NCBI GenBank assembly: GCA_024138015.1
Contig: JAMXBB010000003.1
Location: forward strand, 16,207,441-16,271,440
DNA length: 64,000 nt
DNA from: Lumnitzera littorea
Lineage: Eukaryota > Streptophyta > Magnoliopsida > Myrtales > Combretaceae
Direction of reading: 5' to 3'
Part shown: piece after piece, positions 48,603 through 60,389 of the stretch
Numbering within the stretch: the stretch's first letter is position 1
How the letters are laid out: each line of letters starts with the position of its first letter
Notes under the pieces: generated by a model
Seen by the model: only the letters and a program-made list of their open reading frames with translations
What the model was told of the DNA's origin: nothing
Database searches by the model: none
Position numbers and translations under genes: made by a program

Positions 48603-49551
48603 TGATACAAACTCGTGGATGAACACACGGACCCAATATCATGTGTAACCAAAAGGGTGGGTCCAGGCTGCAAGATTGCTTGAAAGGTAAATGATAGTCG
48701 AAGGTTGAGTAAGGGGGTTCCTGTGCATCAACGAAGGATATGACATACCAACGCTTCATACGAGCTTAGGTCACACTTGATATGACGCATAAGTATGGCT
48801 GGGGGGGTCACTCATCACTAATCCACACTCAGAAGGGCTAGATAAGAGCAGCTTAAAAATAAGAGGGATACTTAGCTCAAGAGACTGAAAAGTTCCGTAT
48901 ATTCTCTGTATTATGATATCTCCTCAACTTTTACAATATGACGGTATTTATATTATCCCGTTAGGGCAGATCCTAAGTTACAGAAATTACAAAAGAATGG
49001 TCCTTATTTGCTAAAAACATGAGAGAATAATTTACAAGCAAAATATGAAATCATGCAAAAGAAGGAACGTAGACGTCCTTTGTTAGAAAGGACAGTATGG
49101 ATATCAGTAAAGAACAGTGCACGTGCGTTTTTACTGTGATTCTAACAATATTGTGGTCTGGGTAGGGTTAGACCTCAGTTTAGGCCTTTTCGACATCAAA
49201 AAGGGGCTGGACAGTGGTTGGTTCAGGAACGGCTTACACTGAGGTTGACCTTAGACAGTCAGCTCTTGATAATTTTGCTCGGCCTCAGTATAATGGAGAT
49301 GGCTACATTTAGACTTAGTGCTTAGGCTACGGTTTAGTAAAGGGTTCAGCTCCGCATGCTAGTTGATCACCTTGACATGCTGGTTGTTCACCTTAGCAAC
49401 TTCTTGGATGGCATGGAGAACAAAGTAGTTGGGTAAATCAAATTGGGGCAAGCACTACTCCTCAGCGCTTAACTCACTTAGGATAGCTTAGAGGACTACC
49501 TGAGACAGCCCTCAGGCTCGGGAGCGTGTAATCAATCGTTGATCCCTATCA
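48603..49551 (-). repeat. 5' LTR of the nested gypsy element (949 bp)
   Basis: On the plus strand starts TGATACAAACTCGTGG and ends GTTGATCCCTATCA. It is 25 bp longer than its partner, mostly from a 21-bp tandem duplication (49355-49375 and 49376-49396, CATGCT...CACCTT) that the other LTR lacks. Confidence 0.9.
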
Positions 49552-49556
49552 CAACT

Positions 49557-49969
49557 TGTGTTCAAGAATTCAAAGTAACCAATTTATCTAAGGCTTTGGT
49601 TTAGCAATGCAGCATCAGTCTAAATGGGGAGAAAGATATTAGTGTCCCAGTTTCCTTATGTAACTGGTTTTCTATTCCTATTAATAGTTCTCTTTAGAAA
49701 AGTAATGTTAGATCAATTAGGAGCATTCGATTTCATAATTAGTTTGGTTAGTTAGGCCTTTTCTTTTAGACAATTTGAATTCATTTAATAAAGTTAGTTC
49801 CTTTCTTTCTTTCAATTTTTCTTTGTTATTTACTTGTTATCTTTTGCATTTTTCTTGCTCTTCAGATCTGATAAAAACGATGAACATAATGGATATCTCG
49901 TACCTATAAACGATGAAAGTACCAATATCACCTTCGGCTCTGTTAGGTCAAACGTCGGAGATGATATTT
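49557..49969 (+). other. Ogre-like element: region before RT, with probable intron acceptor
   Basis: The linker frame resumes right after the nested element (TCVQEFKVTNLSKALV, then CSISLNGEKDISVPVSLCNW). It gives way to a T-rich stretch (about 49800-49866) ending TTTTTCTTGCTCTTCAG. Ogre elements are known for an intron between protease and RT; this looks like its 3' splice site. The donor could not be fixed. Confidence 0.45.
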
Positions 49970-52900
49970 AGACCCCAAGCAAAATACAAGAGAGTTGGCA
50001 TTAATTTGAATTGGAGAGAGTGATTATTGATGAACCGGTAGTTGTGATTAATTTGGGGATATAAGAGAATCTACGAAGCTTGAAAAATGGTGGTAATTTA
50101 GCGAATGATCAGAAATAGGATTTGTCATGTTTATTATCAAAATACTTAGACATATTCGCTTGGTCCTATGAAGCCATACCCAATTTAGATTCATCCATCA
50201 TAGTTCACAAGTTATCGACAAGAGAAGATATTAAACCTAAAAGGTAAAAGCTTAGGCGGTTTAGGCCATATATACTCCTTAAGATAAAAGAAGAAGTGAA
50301 GCAATTACTAAAAGTCGGGTTCACAGATGTGTTGGATTACCTCAAATGGGTAGCCAATGTGGTACCAGTGTTGAAGAAAAATGGGAAAGTTAAGGTGTGT
50401 ATGGAATTCCATGATTTAAACTAGGTGACATCTAAGGATAACTTCTCTTTACCACACATTGATGTATTGGTGGACAACACGACCGGAAATCATCTTTTCT
50501 CATTTATGGATAGTTTCTCAAGATATAATCAAATCAAGATGGCAAAAGAAGATAAAATCAAAACCACTTTTGTTACCACTTGGGGAACATTTTGTTATCA
50601 TGTGATGCCTTTTAGGTTGAAGAACGTTGGGGCAACTTATTAACGTGCTACAGTAGCTCTGTTTCATGACATGATGCATTAGGAAATTGAAGTTTATGTA
50701 GATGATATGAACACTAAATCTAAGAAGGATGAGAATCATGTTGATGTTTTGCATAAACTATTTGAGCGATTGAGGAAGTTTCAATTGAAACTACATCCAG
50801 AAAAGTGCACCTTTGGAGTAACCTTGGGAAAATTATTGGGTTTTGAAGTCAAAAGTGGAATTGAAGTAGACCTAGACAAAGTTAAGGCAATCATAAATGT
50901 GCATGCACTGAAGATTGTAAAAGAAGTACGGAGACTATTAAGGAGGTTGAATTACATTATTTAGTTTGTATCACAGCTAATCGATAAATGCAAGCCGTCA
51001 TTCAAACTTTTGAGGAAGAATGCAGCGATAAAATAGGATGAAGAGTATGAGCAAGCATTTACTGAAATCAAGGAGTATCTCATGAATCCTCCAATGCTAG
51101 TTACTCCTATACCGAGAAGGCTGTTGATTCTCTTCTTGACGATCTTTCCAAAATCAATGGGATGTATGCTAAGGCAAAAAGATGAAATGGCCAGAAAGGA
51201 GCATCTTATATATTACTTGAGCAAAAAGTTTACAGAAGGTGAATAGAAATACTTAGAAGTGAAAAGGACGTGTTGTGCCTTAGTACGGGTGATGCACAAG
51301 CTTAAGCAATATACTCTCTATTACTTAGTGGGGTTGTTGACAAAACATGACCTGTTGAGATATTTATTAGAAAAGCCAGCATTGATCGAGAGAATATTCA
51401 AGTGGCAAATGCTGCTCTTCGAGTTTGATATCAAGTACGTAAGTTAGAGTCCAGTCAAAGGGCAGGTAGTGGCTGATCAATTGGTAAAATACTTGTTAGA
51501 AGATGAAAATGATGGCTTAGAAGCTTAGTTTCCCAATGAAAATGTGATGGTGGTGAATGGATTGAGTGGTGAAAAATCAAAATGGAGAATGTATTTTGAT
51601 GGAGCAGCTAATGTGTTTAGATGTGGGATAAGAGCAGTATTGTTATCGCCTGAAGGTAATAATTTCCCTGTGGCAGTGAGGTTAGCATTTCCGTATACAA
51701 ACAACATAGCAAGATATGAAGCTTGCATTTTGGGGCTCAAAATAGCACTAGACATGGGAATACAAATGCTTGAAGTATATGGAGATTCCTCTCTTATAAT
51801 TCTCTAAATCCTGAGAGAATATAAGACGAAAGACGAGAAGTTGATATCTTATCACAAGCATTTAAGCAAGTTGATTGAAAGATTCCAAGAAATTTCATTC
51901 ACTTACATTCCACGAACCTGAAATCAATTTGCAAATGCACTAGCCACATTAGCATCAATGGTGAAAGTTATGGATGGGATAGAAATTCACCTCTTAAAGA
52001 TTGAGGTAGAGGAAAGACTGGCTTTTTGTTTGACCATTGAAGAGAAACAACAAAAGAAGTCCTAGTATTATGATATCAAAAAGTTACTTCAAATGGGTGA
52101 GTTCTGTGATGAAGTTGATAGGATTGGTTGCTAATTTGTTGTTAAGTGGAGCTACGTTTTACAAAAGATCACCACATACAACATTGCTAAGATGTGTAGA
52201 TGAAGAAGAAGCCGAGAAATTAATGAAAGAAGTGCATGAGGGAGTCTATGGTTCTTATATGAATGGGTACATGTTAGCTAGGAAAATCATGAGGATGGGT
52301 TGTTTTTGGATAACGATGGAATTAGACTATATCAAGTACATAAGGTATCATTTATGTCAGGTATACACTAATAAAATCAATGCTCCTCTCTAAGGATTAC
52401 TTGTATTGATAGCTCCTTAGCCTTTTTCAATGTAGAGGATGGATATGATTGGTCCAATTTCACTAACGGCTTCAAATGAGCATAGATTCATCCTAGTCGT
52501 GATGAATTATTTTACCAAGTGGGTGGAAGCAGTGTCATATGCTATGATGACCAAAGGAGTGGTAGTCAGATTTCTGAAAAGAGATATTATTGCCAAATAT
52601 AGTGCACCCAAGTCCATTAATATGGACAATAGGTTAAATTTGAACGATAAGCTGATGGATGAAGTATGCAACCAATTTAATATCAATCATAGAAATTCAA
52701 CTCCGTATCGACCTTAGATGAATGGGGCAGTTGAAGCTGTTAATAAGAATATCAAGAGAATCATTGAGAAGATGGCGATCACTTATAGAGATTGGCATGA
52801 GATGCTTCATTTTGCTCTTATAGCTTATAGAACCTCAGTCAAAACCTCTATAGGTGCAACACCTTATTTATTAGTAGATGGAACTGAAGTAATACTACCA

Positions 52901-53250
52901 GTGAAAATACAATATCTTCGTTTTGAGTGTTGGCAAAAATTCAACTCAATAAAGCAAAGTGGGTGAAGAAACGAATGGAGCATTTAAACCTCCTAGATGA
53001 AAGGAGGCTTACAGTGATATGTCATGGTCAGTGTTACCAACAAGTAATGATCTGAGCCTTAAATAAGAAAGTGTACCTGAGATACTTCAAGGAAGGAGAT
53101 TTGGTATTAAAGAAAGTATTACCGAATGTAAAAGACCCTAAGGGAAAGTTTGCTTTGAATTATAAAGGCCCTTATGTGGTAAAAAAGGTATTATCAGGAG
53201 GTGCATTAGTGTTGATGTTGTTAAATTGTATTATCCATGAAAGCTGAGTT
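49970..53250 (+). pseudogene. Tat/Ogre-type pol: RT, RNase H, second RNase H, integrase, broken
   Basis: Readable across many stops. RT: LSKYLDIFAWSYE (50138), KIKEEVKQLLKVGF, VANVVPVLKKNGKVKVCMEF (50351), catalytic VYVDDM (about 50696). First RNase H near 51000-51480 (IYYLSKKFTEGE, RTCCALV). Second, Tat-specific RNase H at 51544-51990 (WRMYFDGAANVFRCG, ARYEACILGLKIALDMG, ANALATLASM). Integrase 52439-52966: WVEAV, TPYRP-stop-MNGAVEAVNKN with TAG in place of the usual Gln codon, IAYRTSVKTSIGATPY; C terminus near 53080-53210 (LRYFKEGDLVLKKVLPNVKD, GGALVL). Stops in every domain. Confidence 0.87.
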
Positions 53251-53913
53251 TAATAAAGATTCCAATTTTTCTTGAGAATTGTTTATGGTTAATCTTTCAT
53301 CGTTTTGTAAGAAAAGTTGATATCCATAAATGTTATTAAATTCGGATGGTCATCAATTGACAAACACTTCACCGATAAATCCTCATGTTTCTTAGCCTCA
53401 TACACTTAAACACCAAACACTTACCAATGAATTTTAGTCACCAAATACATTGAAATTGAAGGCTCTTAATGATTTAATCTAGTTTTTTTGAAAAGAGATT
53501 TATTTTTCAGGAATCATGGAGAGGTAGAAATTAAGACTTAGTGATGACAAAAGTAGAATCAAGACATGAGCATAGTATAGCTAAAAGACTCATCAACAAA
53601 AGGTTTCAATCATGAAGAAGATCTTATTCCAAAAAAAAAAAAGAGAGAGAGAAAAAGAAAAAGAAGCAAGCACAATCTTGAGGAAATATTTTGGTGATAT
53701 TCTACTATTTGAATAAGTAAATATCGGGAGTCAATATGAAGTATGCTGATTAATTGCTATCTGCAAAATTCTCCATTTCCAAGCAAAATGATCCTAAAGT
53801 CCTTGAAAGAGATATTTAAAAGAATTAAGAAGTTTTTTTGAAATCTCGAGGGGATCTATCTTTTTCGAATTATCCATCAAACCCAAAACAAGTTAATAAA
53901 CCCTCAATGGTCT
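53251..53913 (+). other. 3' untranslated region of the Ogre-like element
   Basis: Non-coding, with an A/G-rich tract (53630-53665). The hairpin repeat array follows at once. No further ORF. Confidence 0.6.
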
Positions 53914-54505
53914 TTGCCCTATCTTTCCAAGATAGGTATCCCATCTTTTACCCTATCCTTTCAAGACAGGCTCCCCTTTACTCCATCCTTTTAAGATAGG
54001 CCTCTTATTTCTTTGTCCCATCTTTTCAAGATAGGCCCCCTAATTCTTAGTCCTATTCTTTCAAAATAAGCACCCTTAATCCTTTTGCTTTATTCTTCCA
54101 AGATAGGTACCCTATCTTTTGCCTTGTCCTTTCAAGATAGACTCCTTTTGCCTGGTCCTTTTAGGGCGGACCCCTTGTTTCTTTGCCCCATCTCTTCAAG
54201 ATGGCGCCCCTAATTCTTAGCCCTATTCTTTCAAAATATGTACCCTTAATCCTTTAGCCCTATTCTTTCAAGATAGTGCCCACCCCGCTCCCCCAACCCT
54301 TTTTGCCCTGTCATTTCAAGATGGGCATCCTAATCACTTACCCTATTCTTTTAAGATAGGCAGCCTAGTTTCTTTGTGCTGTCCTTTCAAGATGGACTTC
54401 CTATTCCTTTGCCTCGTCCTTTCAAGACAGGTTTTCTATTCCTTTGTCTCATCCTTCTAAGATGGATTATTTATTCTTTACATCGACCTTTCGAGTTGGT
54501 ATCCT
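53914..54505 (+). repeat. Array of about 17 palindromic repeats in the Ogre-like 3' UTR
   Basis: Each unit is an imperfect stem-loop of the form CCTATCTT-nnn-AAGATAGG; the first (53917-53936) has perfect 8-base arms. Units recur about every 33 bp, joined by short spacers such as CACCCTAATCCTTTGC. I count 17 by eye. Several units change both arms together (CATC with GATG at 54189, GTCC-type with GAC near 54416), so pairing is partly kept. Tandem repeats in the 3' UTR of Ogre-type elements are a known phenomenon. Confidence 0.8.
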
Positions 54506-54640
54506 TGTTTAAGATAAAGTACAGCTTAGTTGGCCATTCAAGTTAGTAATCTTCATTCTATTAATTCAAAGTAGGGTTTGGTAAAAATAGATATCTCTTT
54601 TGTCTTTGTAGTAAAGTTCTAATCAAACTTTACTATAAAG

Positions 54641-54649
54641 AGGGGTAGT
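54641..54649 (+). other. Polypurine tract of the Ogre-like element
   Basis: AAAGAGGGG ends shortly before the 3' LTR start (TGTAAAAACC at 54650), the expected location. Confidence 0.6.
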
Positions 54650-56170
54650 TGTAAAAACCTCATTTTTACCGTTTTTATTTTAGTATTTTTATTGGGCTAG
54701 GCTTAAAAAAATAATAATAAAGAAGAAAAAAGAAAAGAAAAAAACAGAAATTGAAAAAAAAATTGTTAAGTTGAGTTAAGTCGAGTCGTATTGTTTAAAG
54801 TCGAATCAGATAATGGTGTACGTTCAATTTAGTAAATTCTAAGTCATTAAAAGATTAGGCTTCATTAAAGTATTTTTTGGTCCAGTTTGATATAAAGTGG
54901 GTTTTTATCTTATTTATATTTGACTAAATAGATTTAGGAATTATTAAATTAGCTAGCATGTATTTTAAGCTAAATCAAGATGGATTGAGTCAGGTCCAAA
55001 GATAGAAAGCCTAAATCAATATAAGGTTTCTAGAAACTAGGTTGAACCTTCAAAGAATCTAAATCGGGGATTGTTGTATCTTTCATATTTGGTATTTGGG
55101 ATTTGTTATCGTATTTTTCGTATCTAGGATTTGTTAAGATTAAATCTATATTTAAAAAGATTCAATTGTATAGCTTATAAACAGTAATTTGAAGGTAAAG
55201 TTTGGACACATTTTCACAATCCCCAACACACAAACACATATTCATGCCTACACCAATACAGACATTCACAATCACTCCATTGATCTACGTTGCCAGCTAC
55301 ACAAACACATATTCATGCCCACACCAATACATACATTTACAATTGCTCCACTAATCTATATTACCTAACATGCAAACACATATTCACCCACAACTTACTC
55401 TACAACAGTAAGCCCATATTCACCCATAACTCACATTCATACGCTAACACTTGATCACTGCTGGATTGCCATACCATCCTTCACCATTCACTCACACCGG
55501 TACACTCACAAGATCATACATTGTCACGCATTACTTGACACACTACATAATATCACATATAGCACATGTATTGTCCTTCGCACAATCACTTTCTTATACA
55601 CTGAGCACTACCATACAAGATCACACTGATCTACGCTGTCCCTCACACTCTCTCTCACCTGCACTCATGCCGCCACACACTCAAACACTCACACATTGAC
55701 ATGCACTAATCTTACATACGCCACTCACTTGGTTACTTATCATAAGTATATGCTTACACATTGATCTCACAGGCAGTACTCCACTCATTCACCTACATAT
55801 ACGACTGTTGCACCTGATCACTGAATACAACACATACACACACATACACACACACCTCATTGCCATTGCACATATTGAACACGACACACACATACGACAG
55901 CACACTGCTACACTCAATACACTACCACGTACAATTTCACACACAACCCGATCAGGACACTTCGATACACTTTACGATTAACACGATGCTGCACACGAAC
56001 ACAATCAATACTACACTAAGCACGTGAACGTAGTCCAGACGATTACGACAAGGTCAACACGATTATGCGAATCATACATGACTCAACCTGTTTAGGTAAG
56101 AAAAATTATTTTCTTTAATTAATTTTTTTAGTTAATTAATTTATTTTACTAATTTGTTTTCTTTAGTATA

Positions 56171-56206
<36 letters not shown>

Positions 56207-57117
56207 ATAATCATCATATCGTTTTACTATTTTTTTTAGATAATTTTAATTTTTTTTATAAATATAGTTAAATTTCATTTTCTTTAACCAAAATTGCATT
56301 TTTTTGAAAAATTGCATATCTTTTCTTAGATATTTATATTTTCGGAGAAGATACATATTTTAGTATATCTTGCATGTAGAATTTACGAAAATATTTTTTT
56401 GATACGTAGATTTAAAAAAAAAACATAAAAAAAATCTTAATTGGAGTTCTTTTTCAAAAAGATTTAGTTAGTTAGGTTTTATTTAAAGTAAATTTGTGAA
56501 ATTAGATATTTTTTAGGTTTTATTTTTAAATAATAAATTATTAAATAAACGTAAATCTAGCTTGATTTTTAAATTTAAAAAAAGATTCACCTACTAAATG
56601 TTTTCTAAAAAAGAACTACGTTAATTTGATCGTGACTAATAGGTATGTAGGCACTTCCGGGGCAATAGTATAAAAAATGAAAAAAAAATTTCTTTTTTTT
56701 TTTTAAATTTCGTAATAAAAAATAATAAAAAAATTCATTTTAGCTATATTTTTGCATATATATATATATATCTTAACACTTTTAGAAAAATTATAACAAA
56801 TAAAGCTTATTAGTTTTTTTTTTTATCTTTATATGATGACTTAGTTTTAATAGGTTAACCTCTGAACTTAGTTTTACTAGTTTAATCTTCTTAAAAAAAT
56901 TATTTTTAGAATATTCGCAGACTAGTAGGTAAATTAAGGTTTTCTTACTTAGAAACCCTGACTTCACTTGTTATTAGTGTAATTGGTTGGCAACTCTAAT
57001 TTTTTTAAATTTGTTTTAAAGAAAAAATGTTTTCTTAATTTAATGTCGAGTATTTTGTATTAAGCAGGCTAGCTTTATTATAAAATAAATTAAGGAAAAC
57101 TGAAATAAGACTCGACA
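54650..57117 (+). repeat. 3' LTR of the Ogre-like element
   Basis: Begins TGTAAAAACCTCATTTTTAC and ends GACTCGACA, keeping the terminal CA. It aligns with 37813-40282. The AC-rich region lies at 55229-56090 and includes the ~70-bp tandem repeat. It differs from the other LTR by a TA microsatellite (56174-56203) and many transitions. The ORF at 55451-55699 is low-complexity LTR sequence. Confidence 0.88.
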
Positions 57118-57764
57118 ATATTTGGCCTAACTTAATGATTGCTAGTTGTACTTGACTTGCTTGTCTTAGGGGCCTACACTGGTAGATCTCTAAGGGGCAA
57201 TTGCTGATTGTATATGAAGTTTCCCTAATGGACTCGCATATGGGACAACATGGTTAGAAAATTAGGTTTCAAGGACTCTAGACTTTAGACTCTGGGCATA
57301 AAAGACTTAAAGGAAATTTAAGATAATTAATTGACTGCTTGTTGTCATACTTAATGTAACTTGCATTATATGCATGTATATGACTTGTTCTGACATCCAT
57401 GTATGCTTGTGCATCATATATTAGGTTTCCACTCATTATTTACTTCTCATAGATACAAGTATTAAGATGAAGCTTATTGCTAATTTTGCGATTAGGACTA
57501 CTATTAACGAGTTGGGTATGAGAGGTACAGGTCCATTTGTTTTGGGAGTTAGAAATTTTAGTACTTAATTGTGATTGTAGTTAAAATGACTCACTTGTAA
57601 TTCATTTAGATTATATGAAATATGGAGATATGATATTATTATACTATTGAAAGGTTGTACAAGTGATTAAGGACTACACCTGTGTTCTAAAGTCTTAATG
57701 TATCATTAGAAATCTAGGGAAACATGGCTAATTGTGACACCTACTAGGGTCTTGGGGCATTATA
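57118..57764 (+). mobile_element. Solo LTR (chromovirus-like), 3' part
   Basis: Continuation of the LTR begun at 36573 after the inserted Ogre-like element; the first five bases (ATATT) are the duplicated target. It ends GGGGCATTATA, the inverted partner of TGTAATGCC with the terminal CA changed to TA, and is followed by ATATT (57765-57769). Joined length about 1.88 kb. Confidence 0.72.
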
Positions 57765-57769
57765 ATATT

Positions 57770-59103
57770 AATCATCCTTTGCTAATGCTAAAGTAAGTTG
57801 AGCATCTTATTATTGCATTGCTCTTAAATAGTAAGCCAGGCAAGATTTTGATTAAGTGGAAAATCATGGAAGGAAGTGGATGTTAATGTCGTGTAAAGCA
57901 TGGGTGATCTTAATTAGGTGATTAGGCAATTTTGCATCCTCATCCTTAATGTTGTCCTCAAAAGGTGTCTTGACATCATACCTACAAACTTAGATTCTTT
58001 TGCTCTCCTTAGTAAAAGTTGCCATGTGAATAATGGATGCTTTGGGAAGCTAAAAGCCAAGACATACAAGTAGATAGATTACAAGCCTTCTTGAAGAAAG
58101 AATGACTATCCTATAAGAAATGGCTTTCCTAAAGCATTTAAACACCTAAATATCATATTGGATTTTCTCATCCTTATGTGGGTGTACCAAGACCTATATA
58201 TCCTTCTAAATCATTATCCTACGAGCAATCGCTCTCTTGACTTCTTTGGTACTTATTAAGCTCAACAATTTCCTCCTTACCTTCCTTAATTGACATAGAT
58301 TATGGGTAGATCTACAATCATATTGCTAAGGCCTACTTAGCAACTAGATAAGACTCATTGAAACTACACCATACAGTACCTCATCTTAATAGCTTCTCCT
58401 TTTGTAGTTTAACCATATAAGCTTAAAGGCTAGGGATGGTTAAAGTAGTGGATGCTACATTAGTACAACTATCTTCATCTATTATACTTTGCACTTTCTT
58501 CTCAACTGAAGGTTAAATATCAAACATGTTTTCATATTGCTCATAGCCTTCTTGGGTTCTTGGTTACACTAGAATCACCTATCTGAAAAGTTCAAAACTT
58601 AGTGGGTATCAACTTGAAAGCACTCGGGGTATTACATTTTAAGGGGTATGTTGCACTAGGATAGGTTTGTACTTGTCTCTAGTAACGTTTGACTCTAAGA
58701 ACTGATTTGATAATGCCCCCTAAGGTGGAAAGAGGTTATGAGTATATATATTTACTACATCTTTATGTAGATTGAGAAAAAACCTAATAATTGTTTACTC
58801 TTTAGGTTCCCTAACCACACACTTAATCATCAAGGTTTGAAATTCTTAAGCATAATCAAAACACATAGATCAAGAATTAACCTGGAGATTCCATGATATC
58901 TAAGCAAGACATTAGTAACATGCATCAACTATCATAAATAACCATTAAGAATGACAAATTGCACACTAACTCTTTAACAAATCAGTATCGATATTATCTC
59001 CTTTTTAACCTTAAATGGCTTTTCGTTATGAACTAATGGGATAGCAACATGATTGCTTTTCTCCATTTGAAAAATTTTCAATGCATTTCTTGAGGAATGA
59101 AAT
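57770..59103 (-). pseudogene. Gypsy gag/protease relic, minus strand
   Basis: On the minus strand a gag-like block reads FQTLMIKCVVREPKEQTIIR (about 58850-58790), comparable to the FQILMIRCKVEEPSAQIVSR block of the element at 61.1 kb. A protease-like IIDEDSCTNVASTTL follows (58484-58443), where the catalytic D-S-G has become D-E-D. Further downstream only scattered similarity and stops remain. Neither RT nor LTRs were found. It is cut on its right side by the LTR starting at 59104. Confidence 0.55.
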
Positions 59104-60046
59104 TGATAGGACTTGGACTACTGGACCCCTAACATACAATTAGGCCCAAGGCCTTGAAGGATTAATAAGATGAATCCTCCTGCTCTAACTAAGTTCTATA
59201 GAAGTCGAGCTAATCCTTATTGCAAACCAACTCCTTGTGTTGTGCCGAGTAACTCCTCATCTCTTAGAAGTCATGTGCTAACTGTACGGAAGCTCTATTG
59301 GCAACCTGACCTCTTACATGTGTCTGCTCTACCATGATCGAGTTGACCCTTAACTTGATTACATTGGTGCCAAGAAGTTGAGAGCTCCAGCACATATCTG
59401 CTGTCATTTCTTCTCGAATGAGCCTACCTCGGATCGACACCACTGCTTGGTATCCTTGTATGGCACCTCGACTCGATAGAAATCAAGCTAATCATGCAGA
59501 ATTGTCTTTTCTACTAGAAGGTCGTCCACTTACAGTGAGCTACGTATCTGAGTAACCATGTGATAGAATTCCCCCGTATAAAAGACTCACTTTTGTTATA
59601 TTTTTTAATATACCTTTCATCATTCCTTACATATGACTCCTTTTAGACACTACCCTTTTTGGTTTTTTCCATTTTAGGTAGGTTGCCCTAGTTTTGTGGG
59701 TATAAATACCCTTTGTATATATAGCCGCATCATATATTTGATATCATCAATATACCGAATATTCCTCATGTTGTGAACATTGCTTGTTTACTCTTTACTC
59801 TTATCTTAACCTTTAAATAAGGCTAGGTGGCGAGTAACCTCATCGAATTATTTTATGCATCATATCGAATTGTGCCGTAAGTTTTCAAAAGTTCTTTGGT
59901 GTATCACATCCTTAGAGCTATTTATAGGTTTGTTTACTTTCTCTTTATTGTTTTTCGCATAATCCTATCACCTTCTTTCAAGCTTTCGGCAAGCTTGGAC
60001 CCACCTTATGACCGGCCTTGTCTGGTCTTAGCTTCGGTACACATTA
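59104..60046 (+). repeat. 5' LTR of the 59-kb gypsy element
   Basis: Starts TGATAGGACTTGG and ends CACATTA two bases before the primer-site TTGG. Contains ATATAGCCGCATCATAT and pyrimidine-rich sequence near 59680-59760, a plausible promoter area. The second LTR lies beyond the window, so the ends rest on structure and on the sister element only. Confidence 0.65.
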
Positions 60047-60048
60047 TC

Positions 60049-60066
60049 TTGGTATTAAAGCGGAGG
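60049..60066 (+). other. Primer-binding site of the 59-kb gypsy element
   Basis: TTGGTATTAAAGCGGAGG resembles the initiator-Met primer site TGGTATCAGAGC with transitions, at the same offset from the LTR as in the sister element. Confidence 0.7.
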
Positions 60067-60389
60067 TTTCATTTGGGTAAGCTGTGTTTATGTTTTGTGA
60101 AGTAGTGCTTGTTATAGCAATGTGTCGAGGTTGTGAAGAGAATCCCTGAAATGTTTAAGTAAGTAGTAGAGTGTAGTAGTTGTTCTCAAGTATACTTTGT
60201 TTTACCTTATTTCAAACATCTGAAAACAGAGCAAGTTTTTGTATAGTAGTTTGTTCATCAGTATAGTTACTGTGTTTTACGGGTTAACTAGACAACTTTG
60301 TAGAGAGTGTATGTACCATTTAGTTTGGAGGAGTAGTGTCAATTATATCTTAGATTCAAAGTTTGAAACCAAATTTGTCGAAGAAAAAA

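Larger units (their letters stand above)
43240..49551 (-). mobile_element. Nested Ty3/gypsy retrotransposon, 6.3 kb, minus strand
   Basis: Inserted in the Ogre-like element with a perfect CAACT duplication (43235-43239 and 49552-49556). On the plus strand both LTRs run TGATAC to TATCA. On the coding strand the order is 5' LTR (49551-48603), iMet-type primer site, gag, protease, RT, RNase H, integrase, 3' LTR (44163-43240): Ty3/gypsy order. The integrase wording (FMLGLPRT, KDSIIMVVDLFSKIAHF) suggests a chromovirus of the CRM/Galadriel side; this is tentative and no chromodomain was clear. Reading frames contain stops and the protease site is changed, so it is inactive. Confidence 0.9.
37813..57117 (+). 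mobile_element. Tat/Ogre-like Ty3/gypsy retrotransposon, 19.3 kb, with a nested element
   Basis: Complete by structure: 5' LTR 37813-40282, primer site at 40286, gag 41646-43234, pol about 49970-53250, 3' untranslated repeat array, 3' LTR 54650-57117, flanked by the perfect duplication ATATT (37808-37812 and 57118-57122). LTRs are 2470 and 2468 bp. Long LTRs, Tat-type gag, a second RNase H and a tRNA-Arg-like primer site place it in the Tat/Ogre lineage. A 6.3-kb gypsy element (43240-49551) interrupts it; without that and one target copy it would be about 13 kb. No protease was recognised, and gag and pol contain many stops, so it is dead. Confidence 0.88.

Noticed and set aside
53914..54505. 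CRISPR-like appearance of regularly spaced palindromic repeats
   Set aside because: Units are imperfect, spacers are only about 13 bp and similar to each other, and the array lies in the 3' UTR of a plant LTR retrotransposon.
40286..60066. tRNA-like sequences at 40286, 48584 and 60049
   Set aside because: These are short primer-binding sites next to LTRs, not tRNA genes; no cloverleaf or T-loop consensus surrounds them.
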